NCBI GenBank assembly: GCA_040772845.1
Contig: JAXGXG010000001.1
Coordinates: 248,001-312,000, forward strand
Length of the DNA stretch: 64,000 nucleotides
Direction: 5' to 3'
From: PWXP01 sp040772845
GTDB taxonomy: Bacteria; Planctomycetota; Planctomycetia; Pirellulales; Thermoguttaceae
Shown here: positions 8,043 to 17,225 of the stretch, piece after piece
How positions within the stretch are numbered: position 1 is the stretch's first letter
Layout of the letters: each line of letters starts with the position of its first letter
The notes under the pieces: model-generated
Seen by the model: only the letters and a program-made list of their open reading frames with translations
Database searches by the model: none
Told to the model about the DNA's origin: nothing
Made by a program: the position numbers and the translations under genes

Positions 8043-11000
8043 ATGGATGCAGACCGGCTCATCGACGCCCTCGGTTATTCGGAATCGGCCAATTTTCTCA
8101 CACTGGCGGGCGATAACCCTTTCCACCTTGCCGCCGACTTTGGCCACATCTTCCACCGAGCACAGAAACCCTGCAATTTGCACGGTGTGTACACGCTACG
8201 TCATCCCGAAGAAACGGGACGTGACACGGTGGTGCCGGTCGTGTACGTTTGCGAGGCCTCCGACGAACGGGAGGCCCGACGGATCCATCGTATTGTCTGG
8301 AACCAGAACGCCGTCCCGTTTCTGCTCGTCGCAGCCCCGGACACCATTCGCTTGTATTCGGGGTTCCGATATGATCGGCCCCAGGCCGGAGTTGACGCGG
8401 ATGCGACCGGCTTGCTTAAGACCGTTGGCGACATGAAGTCCGCGCTAAAGGCGTTTGGCGCGTTCCGTGCCGAACGCATTGACGACGGCACGCTTTGGGA
8501 AGAATGGGGCAGCCGGGTGACGCCCCGCACTAAGGTTGACTGGCGGTTGCTCGCGTCGCTAGACGAGTTGGACCGCTGGCTTCAGGCCAACGGGCTCGAC
8601 GACCCTGAGGTGTCGCACGCGCTCATAGGCAAGTATGTATACCTGAACTACTTGCACGAGCGGGAGATTCTCTCCGACCTTTGGTTTGAGGAATGGGGGC
8701 TTGAGGAAGGTCATATCTTTGGGCGTGGTGTGCAGGCATCGGCGTTCTGGCGAGTGGTCGAGCGACTTGACGAACGGCTGAACGGTTCGGTCTTTCCGTT
8801 GCCCACGTCAGGGGCCCGGCGTCCGAAGAAGGAGCATATTCGGAAAGTGGCCGCCACATTTGCAGGCGACGATCCGGCGAGTGGGCAGATGGCGCTCGAT
8901 TTTGGACTGTATGATTTCTCATTCATACCGATCGAAACTCTATCGGTCATTTATGAACAGTTTCTGCATTCGGCCCACTCAGAGGGCGGCGGATCGGCTG
9001 GAAAGGAAAAGGGAGCTTACTACACGCCGGTACCGCTGGTCAATTTCATGCTGGAGGAACTCGATTCGATCCGCCCATTTCGGCATGGTATGCGCGTGCT
9101 GGACCCGGCGTGCGGCTCCGGCGCGTTCCTGGTGCAGTGCTACCGGCGGATCATTGAGCGGGACGTGGAGTTCTCGCGCGGTAAACCCATGCGGCCGGCT
9201 CGATTACGAGAATTGCTTCAGCGGCACATTTTTGGCATCGACCGCGATGAAGACGCGTGTCGCGTGGCCGAACTCAGTTTGACCCTGACGCTGCTCGACT
9301 ACGTCGATCCGCCCGACCTTCGGCGCACGCCGCAATTCCGTCTTCCTAAGCTTCATGGGACGAATATCCATCAAGGCGATTTCTTCGATCCGGCGGCGTC
9401 CTGGCGCGAGAGTAAGGAGGGGCGTTCGTTCGACTGGATTGTGGGGAATCCGCCCTGGATTGAACTGAAGAAAGGCAAGGTGTCCAAGGCTGACCAGCAG
9501 GTGTGGGAGTGGATACAGAACAAGGACAGCAAGAAGCGTTATCCCGTAGGCGGCAATCAGGTGGCTGAGGCGTTTGCGTGGAAGGTGATGGAGCACCTGA
9601 CCGAGGAGGGACAGGTGGCGTTACTGCTGCCCGCAATGACACTGTTCAAAGACGAATCGACGGGCTTTCGCAAGCGATTTTTTACTGCGGCGCACGTGCA
9701 TTCAGTCGCGAATTTCGCCAACCTGGCCTATGTCCTGTTCCCGGGACATTCGTCGTTGGCCCGCGCGAAACATGGTCGACAATCGCCGGGCCGGCCGGCA
9801 GCGGCACTATTCTACGCGGCGAGCATCCCGGAAGGTGATAGTATTCGCGTGTTTTCTCCGCTGGTGGTGGAACAGACAGCTAATCGTCCGCCTGAAGCAG
9901 GAAAGCAACAAGACGTATGGAACATTGTCGTTCACAGCAGTCGAATTCAGACGCTTGACCTGCGCAACGTTGTCGATGGCGCAGGGTTGCCTTGGAAGGC
10001 GGCCATGTGGGGATCGGAACACGATGTGCGATTGCTGGGGTCGGTGAGAAGGCGATACGAATCGTTTGAGGAGTTTTGTGATAGCGTGGGGTTAGCGCAT
10101 GCTCAAGGATTCGAGTTGCGAGCTGCCGAAGCTAGCGAATCGGTTGATCCGATACCGGAATTGGCCGGAAAGCCATTGCTGAAAATGGATCGCATGCGGG
10201 ACTGCGGGGCGATTTTCGAGTTTCCCCACGATGCATTGGTGCCGATCGAGACCGATCTCGCCAATCTGCGCGTACGTGGCGGTCGGTCGGGGCTGGATGT
10301 GTCATTGCCGCCGCATATCATTGTCGATGCGACGCGCCGGTTTGCCGTGTACTCGGACGAGTTCATCGCTGTGCCTCCTCGCCAAATCGGCATTAGCGGA
10401 GCGAAGAGTCAAGCGTCCCTGCTCAAGGCAATGGCGCTTTATTTGGTTTCCGATTTCGCGAAGTACCATCAGTTCTTGCTGTCGCCCGAATGGGGAGTCT
10501 CTACGTCGCGAGCTACTCTGAAATCGCTACGTCAATTGCCTGTGCCATTTGCACAGGTTGATGACAGCGAGATCGCAGACTGGGCCAAACTGCATGACCG
10601 GATTGTGCAAGCCGCACGGGCTGAGGAGGATGCCGGTAGCCTGTTCGCGCAGGATGCGTCGGAGAGCCAGATGCTTGCGTCACTGCTCGCGGAACTCAAT
10701 GACCGTGTGTTTCGCGCCCTTCGACTTGGCGACTTCGAGCGAGCGCTGGTGCATGACCTTGTCCATGTTCGCATGCGACTCATCAAGGGCAAAGTCGATC
10801 GTATGGCAACCGATCCCCCGGATTTGTCCGAGATGGAACGGTATGGCAATATCCTGGCCGAGGAACTCGATGCGTTTGTTGACGATCAGCCGACGCTCAA
10901 GCATTCTGTCCTGATCGGTTACGAAGCGCGAGGGGCCATTCTTCGCGTGCAGCTTCGCAAGGGCAAGTTGCCGGCGAAAAGGGTGCAAGTGAAAGAGCTT

Positions 11001-11204
11001 GACGCTCGTGCGGCTGCCGACCTTGCGGAAGTCCGGCGCCAAGTGCGGCGAAAACACAGCCAGTGGCTCTATTTCGAGCGCGAACTCCGCCTGTTCGATA
11101 CCGCCGGCAATACCTGCATCGTCAAGCCCTTGGAACGACTCCATTGGACTGAGAGCCAAGCCTACCTGGATGCCGGAACGGTCATTGCCGAGACGCTGTC
11201 GTAA
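8043..11204 (+). CDS. Large Eco57I/type IIG-like N6-adenine DNA methyltransferase
   Basis: About 1053 residues. The central domain is an N6-adenine methyltransferase: GAYYTP (motif X region, about 325), LDPACGSGAFL (SAM-binding motif I, about 353-363) and GNPPW (catalytic motif IV, about 468-472). The first 300 residues include a domain (VPVVYVCEASDEREARR) in which I see no PD-(D/E)xK site. The C-terminal 400 residues probably hold target recognition. ATG 8043 (MDADRLIDALGY) is preferred; GTG 8031 is in frame four codons earlier. A gene with a nuclease motif starts 16 bases after the stop, so cleavage may be supplied by that partner. This would be a split version of the usual single-chain type IIG enzyme. 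Confidence 0.85.
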   Translation: MDADRLIDALGYSESANFLTLAGDNPFHLAADFGHIFHRAQKPCNLHGVYTLRHPEETGRDTVVPVVYVCEASDEREARRIHRIVWNQNAVPFLLVAAPDTIRLYSGFRYDRPQAGVDADATGLLKTVGDMKSALKAFGAFRAERIDDGTLWEEWGSRVTPRTKVDWRLLASLDELDRWLQANGLDDPEVSHALIGKYVYLNYLHEREILSDLWFEEWGLEEGHIFGRGVQASAFWRVVERLDERLNGSVFPLPTSGARRPKKEHIRKVAATFAGDDPASGQMALDFGLYDFSFIPIETLSVIYEQFLHSAHSEGGGSAGKEKGAYYTPVPLVNFMLEELDSIRPFRHGMRVLDPACGSGAFLVQCYRRIIERDVEFSRGKPMRPARLRELLQRHIFGIDRDEDACRVAELSLTLTLLDYVDPPDLRRTPQFRLPKLHGTNIHQGDFFDPAASWRESKEGRSFDWIVGNPPWIELKKGKVSKADQQVWEWIQNKDSKKRYPVGGNQVAEAFAWKVMEHLTEEGQVALLLPAMTLFKDESTGFRKRFFTAAHVHSVANFANLAYVLFPGHSSLARAKHGRQSPGRPAAALFYAASIPEGDSIRVFSPLVVEQTANRPPEAGKQQDVWNIVVHSSRIQTLDLRNVVDGAGLPWKAAMWGSEHDVRLLGSVRRRYESFEEFCDSVGLAHAQGFELRAAEASESVDPIPELAGKPLLKMDRMRDCGAIFEFPHDALVPIETDLANLRVRGGRSGLDVSLPPHIIVDATRRFAVYSDEFIAVPPRQIGISGAKSQASLLKAMALYLVSDFAKYHQFLLSPEWGVSTSRATLKSLRQLPVPFAQVDDSEIADWAKLHDRIVQAARAEEDAGSLFAQDASESQMLASLLAELNDRVFRALRLGDFERALVHDLVHVRMRLIKGKVDRMATDPPDLSEMERYGNILAEELDAFVDDQPTLKHSVLIGYEARGAILRVQLRKGKLPAKRVQVKELDARAAADLAEVRRQVRRKHSQWLYFERELRLFDTAGNTCIVKPLERLHWTESQAYLDAGTVIAETLS

Positions 11205-11220
11205 GTGAGGTTAAACAACT

Positions 11221-11904
11221 ATGGGAGTCGTGCGCCGAAAATCGCCACCGTCCTCACCGTGCAACCGATCCGACTATCAGAAAAGCTTCACTACTCGGGT
11301 GCATCAGGTCTTGAGCATGGGCTACGCACGGCTGAACGTAGGATCGCTGGCAGCCAGCAAGGAAGAAGACATTACAGGGGAGTTGACGTGCGCCATGCAG
11401 ACCGCTCTCCAGGAACCGGGGGCGCCCCGGTGGGCCAAGTACTTCTGGGTACAAGAGGAAATCCCTGTTCACGGACAAGGTCGCGAGGGAAAGCGTCGGT
11501 CGCGAGTTGACATTCAGGTGATGCAACACGGTCGCACGAAGCGGCCCCGTTTTCGCTTCGAGGCAAAACGTCTGCACGACACCAGAAGCCGACGCGAGTA
11601 TCTGGGACGCGATGGCTTGGGATGCTATCTGACTGGCCGATATGCTTCCGATGACACAATGGCCGGCATGCTCGGATACGTGCAGAAGGGAACGGTCGAA
11701 CACCAAGCTACTTCGTTTGCCGAAGCGTTTGGGAGCGATCCGAAGAGGTACGGCATAACCGAAGAGGGCCACTGGACTCATGTGCAGGTGGTGGCAACAC
11801 TGACGACCTATCGTTCGGTTCATGACCGAGTAGAACCGCTACCTCCCATTGTGTTATTGCACACACTGCTAGCGTTTGCTGGTGAGGCCCCACCCTCCGG
11901 TTAG
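11221..11904 (+). CDS. Putative PD-(D/E)xK nuclease, partner of the methyltransferase
   Basis: A 227-residue protein with no family I can name. Asp97 (SRVDIQV) and Glu114-Ala-Lys116 (FRFEAKRL) are spaced as in the PD-(D/E)xK nuclease core, each at the end of a predicted beta strand. The rest is mixed alpha/beta with a His/Trp-rich C-terminal half. ATG 11221 has GAGG about nine bases upstream, and the methyltransferase stop is 16 bases before it, so the two are almost certainly one operon. The role as the cleaving subunit of a restriction system is inferred from the motif and position. Confidence 0.68.
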   Translation: MGVVRRKSPPSSPCNRSDYQKSFTTRVHQVLSMGYARLNVGSLAASKEEDITGELTCAMQTALQEPGAPRWAKYFWVQEEIPVHGQGREGKRRSRVDIQVMQHGRTKRPRFRFEAKRLHDTRSRREYLGRDGLGCYLTGRYASDDTMAGMLGYVQKGTVEHQATSFAEAFGSDPKRYGITEEGHWTHVQVVATLTTYRSVHDRVEPLPPIVLLHTLLAFAGEAPPSG

Positions 11905-11981
11905 TGCTGTCTCACGAAAGGGAAGCCGGCGGCTCCCTAGCCGATCTACTACGTCGGGGGTATAATGGAGGTGTTGGGTGT

Positions 11982-14108
11982 TTGGCGGTGATCCGGGGTG
12001 GTTCTCCGGGGCATCGCAAGGACCTCCCCCCCCTGTTGCCTTCCACCGACCCCACGCGAATTGCCTTGAATTCTCGATCTCGCACACAACCTCTGGGCGA
12101 AGACCGGCCGCGGCGACGATTGCCCTGGCCGATTCGCTTTCTGGCGTCGCTGCAGTTGGCCGTGGTGCTCATCACGGTGTACGCGGTGGTGCTGATCTGG
12201 GCCGCTACGATCATCGAGCGGAACTACGGCCACGACTCGCGCGCCGTGTTCTTCGGTGTGTATCGCTCGTGGTGGTTCGGGGTGCTCAATCTGCTGCTGG
12301 CGGTGAACGTGGCCATGTCGGCGCTCGTTCGCCTGCCGTGGAAACGGCGGCATGTGGGGTTCTTAGTCACCCATGCAGGAATCCTCGTCCTGATGGCAGG
12401 GTTTGCCGTCGGGCATTTCTGGGGAATCGAATCGCAACTGAATCTGTTCGAAGGCAATGCCGAGCATCGAGCGCTCAACGCGAAACTGTACCTGCGGCTT
12501 GCGGAACTTCCCGGCGAGGGGGGGGCGGACAAGGCAACGGTCGAAGCGGAGCCCCGTCGCGTTGTGGAGATTCCGTTTCGAGGCGGGCCGTTCAATTGGG
12601 AGGCATACAACCAGCTTCCGTATTTGCCGTGGCATCTGGCGCGCCGCGACCGGGGTACAGTCTACGAGCGCGATGGCGTTCGACTGGAGGTGTTAGACTA
12701 TCGGGCCAATGCGGAACAGATGGAAGTCCCCCGCGTCCAATTGGCCGTAATGCCGGGAGTACGACCGGAAAGGTCGCTTGTGGACGCGGCCGGCGAAACG
12801 GTCGAGCTGGTTGTCCGTCCGACGCGGAATCCCCACGGGCCGGGCCGCCGCGAACTGGCCGGGGGTCAGCGGGTGATCTTCGGAATGGCTGCCAGTCAGG
12901 CGGAAATCGACGCCATGCTCGACTCGGCGCCCGAGGGGCCGATCGGCGCCAATGGGCTGATTGTCCTCCATGCAGGCGGCCGGAAGTTTTCGTTTTCGAT
13001 CGACCAGTTGCAGGCGAAACGCCGGCAACCGCTCGGCGATACGGGACTGGAAGTGGAGCTGGTCCAGTTCATTCCGCAGCTTCTGGCGGCCAGTCTGCAG
13101 GTGCATCGGGGCGAGCAGCCGCCGCGCCGCCTGATGCTCCTGGCCGATTTTCCTGAGTTGAATCAGTACGATGCGCACAATGGCGTGTATGGCGTTTTCT
13201 ATTTCGACCCGGATGCAGAACGCTCTGAAGAGTCGCAGGCCCGCTACGAACCGCGGATTCTCAACAATGCGCGGCGAGCGCGGATTGAACTGGTGCAAGG
13301 GCCCGATCGGAAACTGTACTGGCGTGCATGGCGCCCGCCGGACACTTTTGCCGTTGGACAACTGGCTACCGGCGGCGAAGCAACGCCGCTTCTTGCAAAT
13401 ACACCGGAGGCAATGACGATTCGCGTTCGCCAGTTCGATCCGGCAGACGGCCCCGGTACGAAGTGGGTGGCCCTGCCGTTCAACCGGAAACTGAGTCCCG
13501 GGGAAAGGCATCCGCAGGTGCAGTTGCGATTGACCGTGGACGGGCGGAGCGAGGAATTCTGGATTGCCGGACTGCCGTATGGCATGGCCGACCGGGACGA
13601 CGAGGGGCGGCTCCTGGCGCTGCCGCCCGATTACCGCCGGGACGTGGCCGGCGACGGCCGTCGCATCGCAACGACCATGGCTTGGGGCGACATGGAACTG
13701 GGGTTCGACGTCTACCTTCAGCGTTTCGACCGGAAATTGGACCCGGGGGCTGACACGGTCTCGCATTATGCCAGTGTGGTCGATTTCCTAAGGCGGGACC
13801 CGCAGCGCAAGCCGATCTGGGAGGATGTCCTGATTACGCTCAATGCGCCGGTTGATTTTACCGATCCGGTCAGCGGAAGATCCTATCGGTTCTACCAATC
13901 GAGTTTTCGCGGTCCGTTTCGTCCGGGCGATCCGCAATACGAGCGGTACGTCGGCGATCGGGGCGAGCGGAGCCAGTTGTTCCAATCGGTGCTGTCGGTC
14001 AACTTCGACCCGGGGCGTGGGCTGAAGTACTTCGGGTCCATGTTGATCTCGGTCGGAATCGTTCTGACCTACTATTTTCGCCGGAAGACGAGGCCGCCAA
14101 AGAGCTGA
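11982..14108 (+). CDS. ResB/CcsB-like cytochrome c maturation protein
   Basis: A protein of about 708 residues of the ResB family, which with CcsA carries and attaches heme to c-type cytochromes. Three transmembrane segments near the N-terminus (FLASLQLAVVLITVYAVV; WWFGVLNLLLAVNVAM; VGFLVTHAGILVLMAGF) are followed by a periplasmic domain of about 500 residues and a last helix (FGSMLISVGIVLTYYF). The start is uncertain: no ATG precedes the first helix. TTG 11982, with GGAGG ten bases upstream, is my choice; GTG 11904 (overlapping the nuclease stop) and TTG 12036 are alternatives. The next gene is its CcsA-type partner. Confidence 0.85.
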   Translation: MAVIRGGSPGHRKDLPPLLPSTDPTRIALNSRSRTQPLGEDRPRRRLPWPIRFLASLQLAVVLITVYAVVLIWAATIIERNYGHDSRAVFFGVYRSWWFGVLNLLLAVNVAMSALVRLPWKRRHVGFLVTHAGILVLMAGFAVGHFWGIESQLNLFEGNAEHRALNAKLYLRLAELPGEGGADKATVEAEPRRVVEIPFRGGPFNWEAYNQLPYLPWHLARRDRGTVYERDGVRLEVLDYRANAEQMEVPRVQLAVMPGVRPERSLVDAAGETVELVVRPTRNPHGPGRRELAGGQRVIFGMAASQAEIDAMLDSAPEGPIGANGLIVLHAGGRKFSFSIDQLQAKRRQPLGDTGLEVELVQFIPQLLAASLQVHRGEQPPRRLMLLADFPELNQYDAHNGVYGVFYFDPDAERSEESQARYEPRILNNARRARIELVQGPDRKLYWRAWRPPDTFAVGQLATGGEATPLLANTPEAMTIRVRQFDPADGPGTKWVALPFNRKLSPGERHPQVQLRLTVDGRSEEFWIAGLPYGMADRDDEGRLLALPPDYRRDVAGDGRRIATTMAWGDMELGFDVYLQRFDRKLDPGADTVSHYASVVDFLRRDPQRKPIWEDVLITLNAPVDFTDPVSGRSYRFYQSSFRGPFRPGDPQYERYVGDRGERSQLFQSVLSVNFDPGRGLKYFGSMLISVGIVLTYYFRRKTRPPKS

Positions 14109-14151
14109 TGCCGCTTGCGCGGCGAATACACTTTTGCTGGAAGAGCATTTC

Positions 14152-17055
14152 ATGCGTCAGGAAGCTAGGAACTTGCGAAGACCGTTGCGGCGTGTTTTCA
14201 TTGCGTGTCTGATGCCGTTGCTTGCCGGCGGCGGCATAATGACGCCTGCCGTCAGGGCGCAGGCGGACGAACTCGATTTTTCTGCGTGGCGGACCTTGCC
14301 TGCCTTCGATCGCGGGCGTCGAATGCCGCTGGAGAGTTTTGCCGACGTGGTGGTGCGTGAGATATGCGGCCGGTCGAATCCGACACTCGATCCGAGCGAC
14401 GTTCTGGAGCAATCTGCCGAGGGGTCTGCTGCGCGCGAGGCGTGCAAGCGGGTCTTTCCCGACGGCAAGCCGCGGCGGTTCAAGGCGTCGGAACTGCTGT
14501 TTGCGTGGATGATGGAGCCGGAAGTCTGGGAGTATATCCCCTTCCTGACCGCACGGCACGAGGAGCTTCGCAAGGACCTGCTCGACGTCCCGTTACGCGG
14601 CCGTCATGGAAGCCGTCTGAAGCACGTCAGCCCGGCGCGGCTGATTGAGGCCGAAGCCTTCCGCCACCATCTGCGCGAGATGAGCCGCGAGCAGTCGCAT
14701 GCCATGCAGGAAGGACGCGAACACTCCCTTGTCGGACTCGACCGGTACGTCAACAAGCTCTATCAGGCGTATGCGCTCTACCGGCTGATGACGTACAATC
14801 CGGAGGCCGAGGTCGATATCGAGACGAACCGCCAGTTCGGCGACCGGCTTGTGGACGTGCATAATCTTTGGGTCGAGGCGGCGCCGCCTGAGGAGTTGCA
14901 GGGGGCCAGGTTGTCGCCGGACGTAGAGCAGGCGTACCAGGCGGTTCGGGAGGTGTTCGAGCAGTTGGCGGGACGTGTCCGCAGTGCAACGTTCAATGCC
15001 GCCGAAATCGATCCGTTTGCCGTACAGCTTCGCAAGGCGTGCGAGCGGTTTGCCCGACTCGTCGAAGAGCAAGAAGGCGAGGTATCCGAAGCGGCGAATG
15101 CCGGCGCAGCGCAACGTGCGGCAGCGCAGCGCCGCGCGGTCAAGGCCCGTGAACTGGTGGACGCGGCCGGCCAGTTGCACCGCAGCCTGTACGACGTCGG
15201 CCGGGCGCTTCGTCTGGTCCCCGGACTCGATCCGGAAGCACTACGCGCCGATCGGGAGCAGGGAGAACAGCGTCCGCCGTGGCTTTCGATCCAGGCCATG
15301 ATGCTCGGTTCCGACGCGCTGCTGGCCGGAATTCCACAGGCCGAACTGCAAGCGGTGCGCGAGGCCTATGGCCGATTGGGGGCCGTCTATACGGATCGCC
15401 GAAATGCCAACCGGACCGAGGAATTCGCCACCGCCATGAAGCAGTTCGCCACAGCCGTTCGCGAGTTGGGCGAGGCCGTAGAGCCTTTGCGACAGAAGCT
15501 TCTCGTACCTGGTAGCGAAGAGGACCGCCAGCGCCTTCTGGCCGAGACTGCCTATCCACCGGTCGGGTTCAACCGTGCGGAACTGCACTACAACCGGATG
15601 CAGCCGTTCCTCTGGTCGTGGGTGGTGTGCCTGCTTGCGACCATCTGTACGGCGGCGAGTTACGCCGTTTTTCGGAGGACGCTGTTCTGGGTAGGGATCG
15701 GCATCCTTATTGTGGCGCAACTGATTATTGCATACGGGCTTGCATTGCGCACGTACATAACGGGCTATGCTGCGGTAACGAACATGTTCGAGTCGGTCGT
15801 GTTCATGGCGTATACCGTGGCCCTTCTTGGCGTCTGGTTCGCGTTGCTGCCGCTGCTGTGGCCCGGGATTCTGGCGGCGTGGCGGCTGACGGCCATCATG
15901 CCGCGGGTACGTGCAGTTTTTGGCGTCTTCCAGCCGAAGAGCAGAGCCGAGCAGTGTGCGGCCGTCGAAGAGGATGCCGACAACGCGCCGGGAGAAGCCA
16001 TGTCGACCATTGCTGCCGAGCAGACGCCTGCAACATCGCGTGCGGTCGCCCTAAGTCAATGGCTGTTTCTCGTTCCGCAAGTGGCGGTGATGGCGGTGCT
16101 GGTGATTGCACTGACGACGTTGCCTTACGGTTCGGGCGGGCGCGCCATCTTCCGGCTGCTGCCGGCCGTGGATCCCGGACGAATGCTGCCGACCGCAAGC
16201 GGCCTGTTCGCGTGGGGCGCCGGGTTGATCGTGCTTGCGATCACCGTTTGGCTGACGCCTCGCATTCTGGCAACGGCATTGGCCGCTCTGGTGACGATCC
16301 CGCGGTTCTGGGTGCGTGGCGATGCAGCGTCCGGGTTCGAAGAGGCCTATTCCCGCCGACTGTTCGTGCTGGTCGGCGCCGCCGTGGGGTTTCTGGCCGG
16401 TGTGATCGCCTACCAGGCGCCCATTTTCGATCGCGATATCCAGGCATTGCAGCCGATCCTGCGCGATAACTTCTGGCTGACCATGCACGTGCTGTCGATC
16501 ACCGCGAGCTATGGGGCGGGCGCCCTGGCCTGGGGACTGGCGAACATCTCACTGGTCTACTACCTGTTCGGCCGATACCGCCAGGTCAAGCCGAACGCGG
16601 ACGGTGTCTCGTTCAGAAAGCCGCCTGCGGCGTGTCACCGGCTTGCCGGCTTTATTTACCGCGTGGTGCAGGTGTCGGTCTTGCTGCTGACCGTGGGGAC
16701 GATTCTCGGCGCGTTGTGGGCCGACGTGGCGTGGGGGAAGTTCTGGAGTTGGGATGCGAAAGAGGTGTGGTCGCTCATTTGTATTCTGGCCTATATGATC
16801 ATATTGCACGGCCGATACATCGGCTGGTTTGGCGATTTCGGCCTGACGGCCGGAGCCGTATTGGGGCTGACTACCATTCTGATGACATGGTATGGCGTGA
16901 ATTACGTGTTTGGCAGCGGACTGCACAGCTACGGCGGGGGCGCCGGCGGTCAATACGAGGCGATGGGCTTCGTTGCGGCCAACTGGCTGTTCCTTATCGC
17001 CGCGGCCGTCCGGTATCTCGGAGAAACGCGGCGGACGGAATTGCGGTCGAGTTAG
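14152..17055 (+). CDS. CcsA/ResC-like cytochrome c biogenesis protein with large N-terminal domain
   Basis: A 967-residue protein. A signal-type N-terminus is followed by a large extracytoplasmic domain (about residues 40-485), rich in charged and predicted helical sequence. Residues about 490 to the end hold many transmembrane helices and the CcsA domain: FWLTMHVLSITASYGAG with a heme-ligand-type His, the tryptophan-rich WGKFWSWDAKEVWSLI, and LHGRYIGWFGD with a second conserved-type His. ATG 14152 has GGAAGAG upstream. It starts 43 bases after the ResB-like gene, so the pair forms one System II (Ccs) operon. The size is about three times that of a usual CcsA because of the added domain. Confidence 0.9.
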   Translation: MRQEARNLRRPLRRVFIACLMPLLAGGGIMTPAVRAQADELDFSAWRTLPAFDRGRRMPLESFADVVVREICGRSNPTLDPSDVLEQSAEGSAAREACKRVFPDGKPRRFKASELLFAWMMEPEVWEYIPFLTARHEELRKDLLDVPLRGRHGSRLKHVSPARLIEAEAFRHHLREMSREQSHAMQEGREHSLVGLDRYVNKLYQAYALYRLMTYNPEAEVDIETNRQFGDRLVDVHNLWVEAAPPEELQGARLSPDVEQAYQAVREVFEQLAGRVRSATFNAAEIDPFAVQLRKACERFARLVEEQEGEVSEAANAGAAQRAAAQRRAVKARELVDAAGQLHRSLYDVGRALRLVPGLDPEALRADREQGEQRPPWLSIQAMMLGSDALLAGIPQAELQAVREAYGRLGAVYTDRRNANRTEEFATAMKQFATAVRELGEAVEPLRQKLLVPGSEEDRQRLLAETAYPPVGFNRAELHYNRMQPFLWSWVVCLLATICTAASYAVFRRTLFWVGIGILIVAQLIIAYGLALRTYITGYAAVTNMFESVVFMAYTVALLGVWFALLPLLWPGILAAWRLTAIMPRVRAVFGVFQPKSRAEQCAAVEEDADNAPGEAMSTIAAEQTPATSRAVALSQWLFLVPQVAVMAVLVIALTTLPYGSGGRAIFRLLPAVDPGRMLPTASGLFAWGAGLIVLAITVWLTPRILATALAALVTIPRFWVRGDAASGFEEAYSRRLFVLVGAAVGFLAGVIAYQAPIFDRDIQALQPILRDNFWLTMHVLSITASYGAGALAWGLANISLVYYLFGRYRQVKPNADGVSFRKPPAACHRLAGFIYRVVQVSVLLLTVGTILGALWADVAWGKFWSWDAKEVWSLICILAYMIILHGRYIGWFGDFGLTAGAVLGLTTILMTWYGVNYVFGSGLHSYGGGAGGQYEAMGFVAANWLFLIAAAVRYLGETRRTELRSS

Positions 17056-17075
17056 TGTTTGACGATGTCGAGACA

Positions 17076-17204
17076 GGTAGGGTGGGCCAAACAAGCCGCT
17101 TTCTTCGTAGGGGCATTGGGCGTTGGTGTCGGCGTCTTTCTTTGCGGCAGGCTATAAGCCAGGTTGGTTGCGGCTTGTGCGGGCCCACCAACGATGTGCG
17201 CGAC
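17076..17204. mobile_element. Degraded copy of the MITE-like element at 61.5 kb
   Basis: This stretch resembles 61510-61640 in order: GTAGGGTGGG(C/T)CAAACAAGCCGCTT at the left, a variable middle, then TTGGTTGCGGCTTGTGCGG, CCCACCAA and CGCGACC. The right inverted end present at 61.6 kb is missing here. It lies between the convergent ends of the CcsA and GH172 genes. No open frame of its own is seen. Confidence 0.7.
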
Positions 17205-17225
17205 CGCATATAAGTATGAACCAGG

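Noticed and set aside
11961..11966. TATAAT as the promoter of the ResB-like gene
   Set aside because: No -35 element lies at the right distance, and the proposed GGAGG ribosome site for TTG 11982 would fall outside the transcript. The match may be chance.
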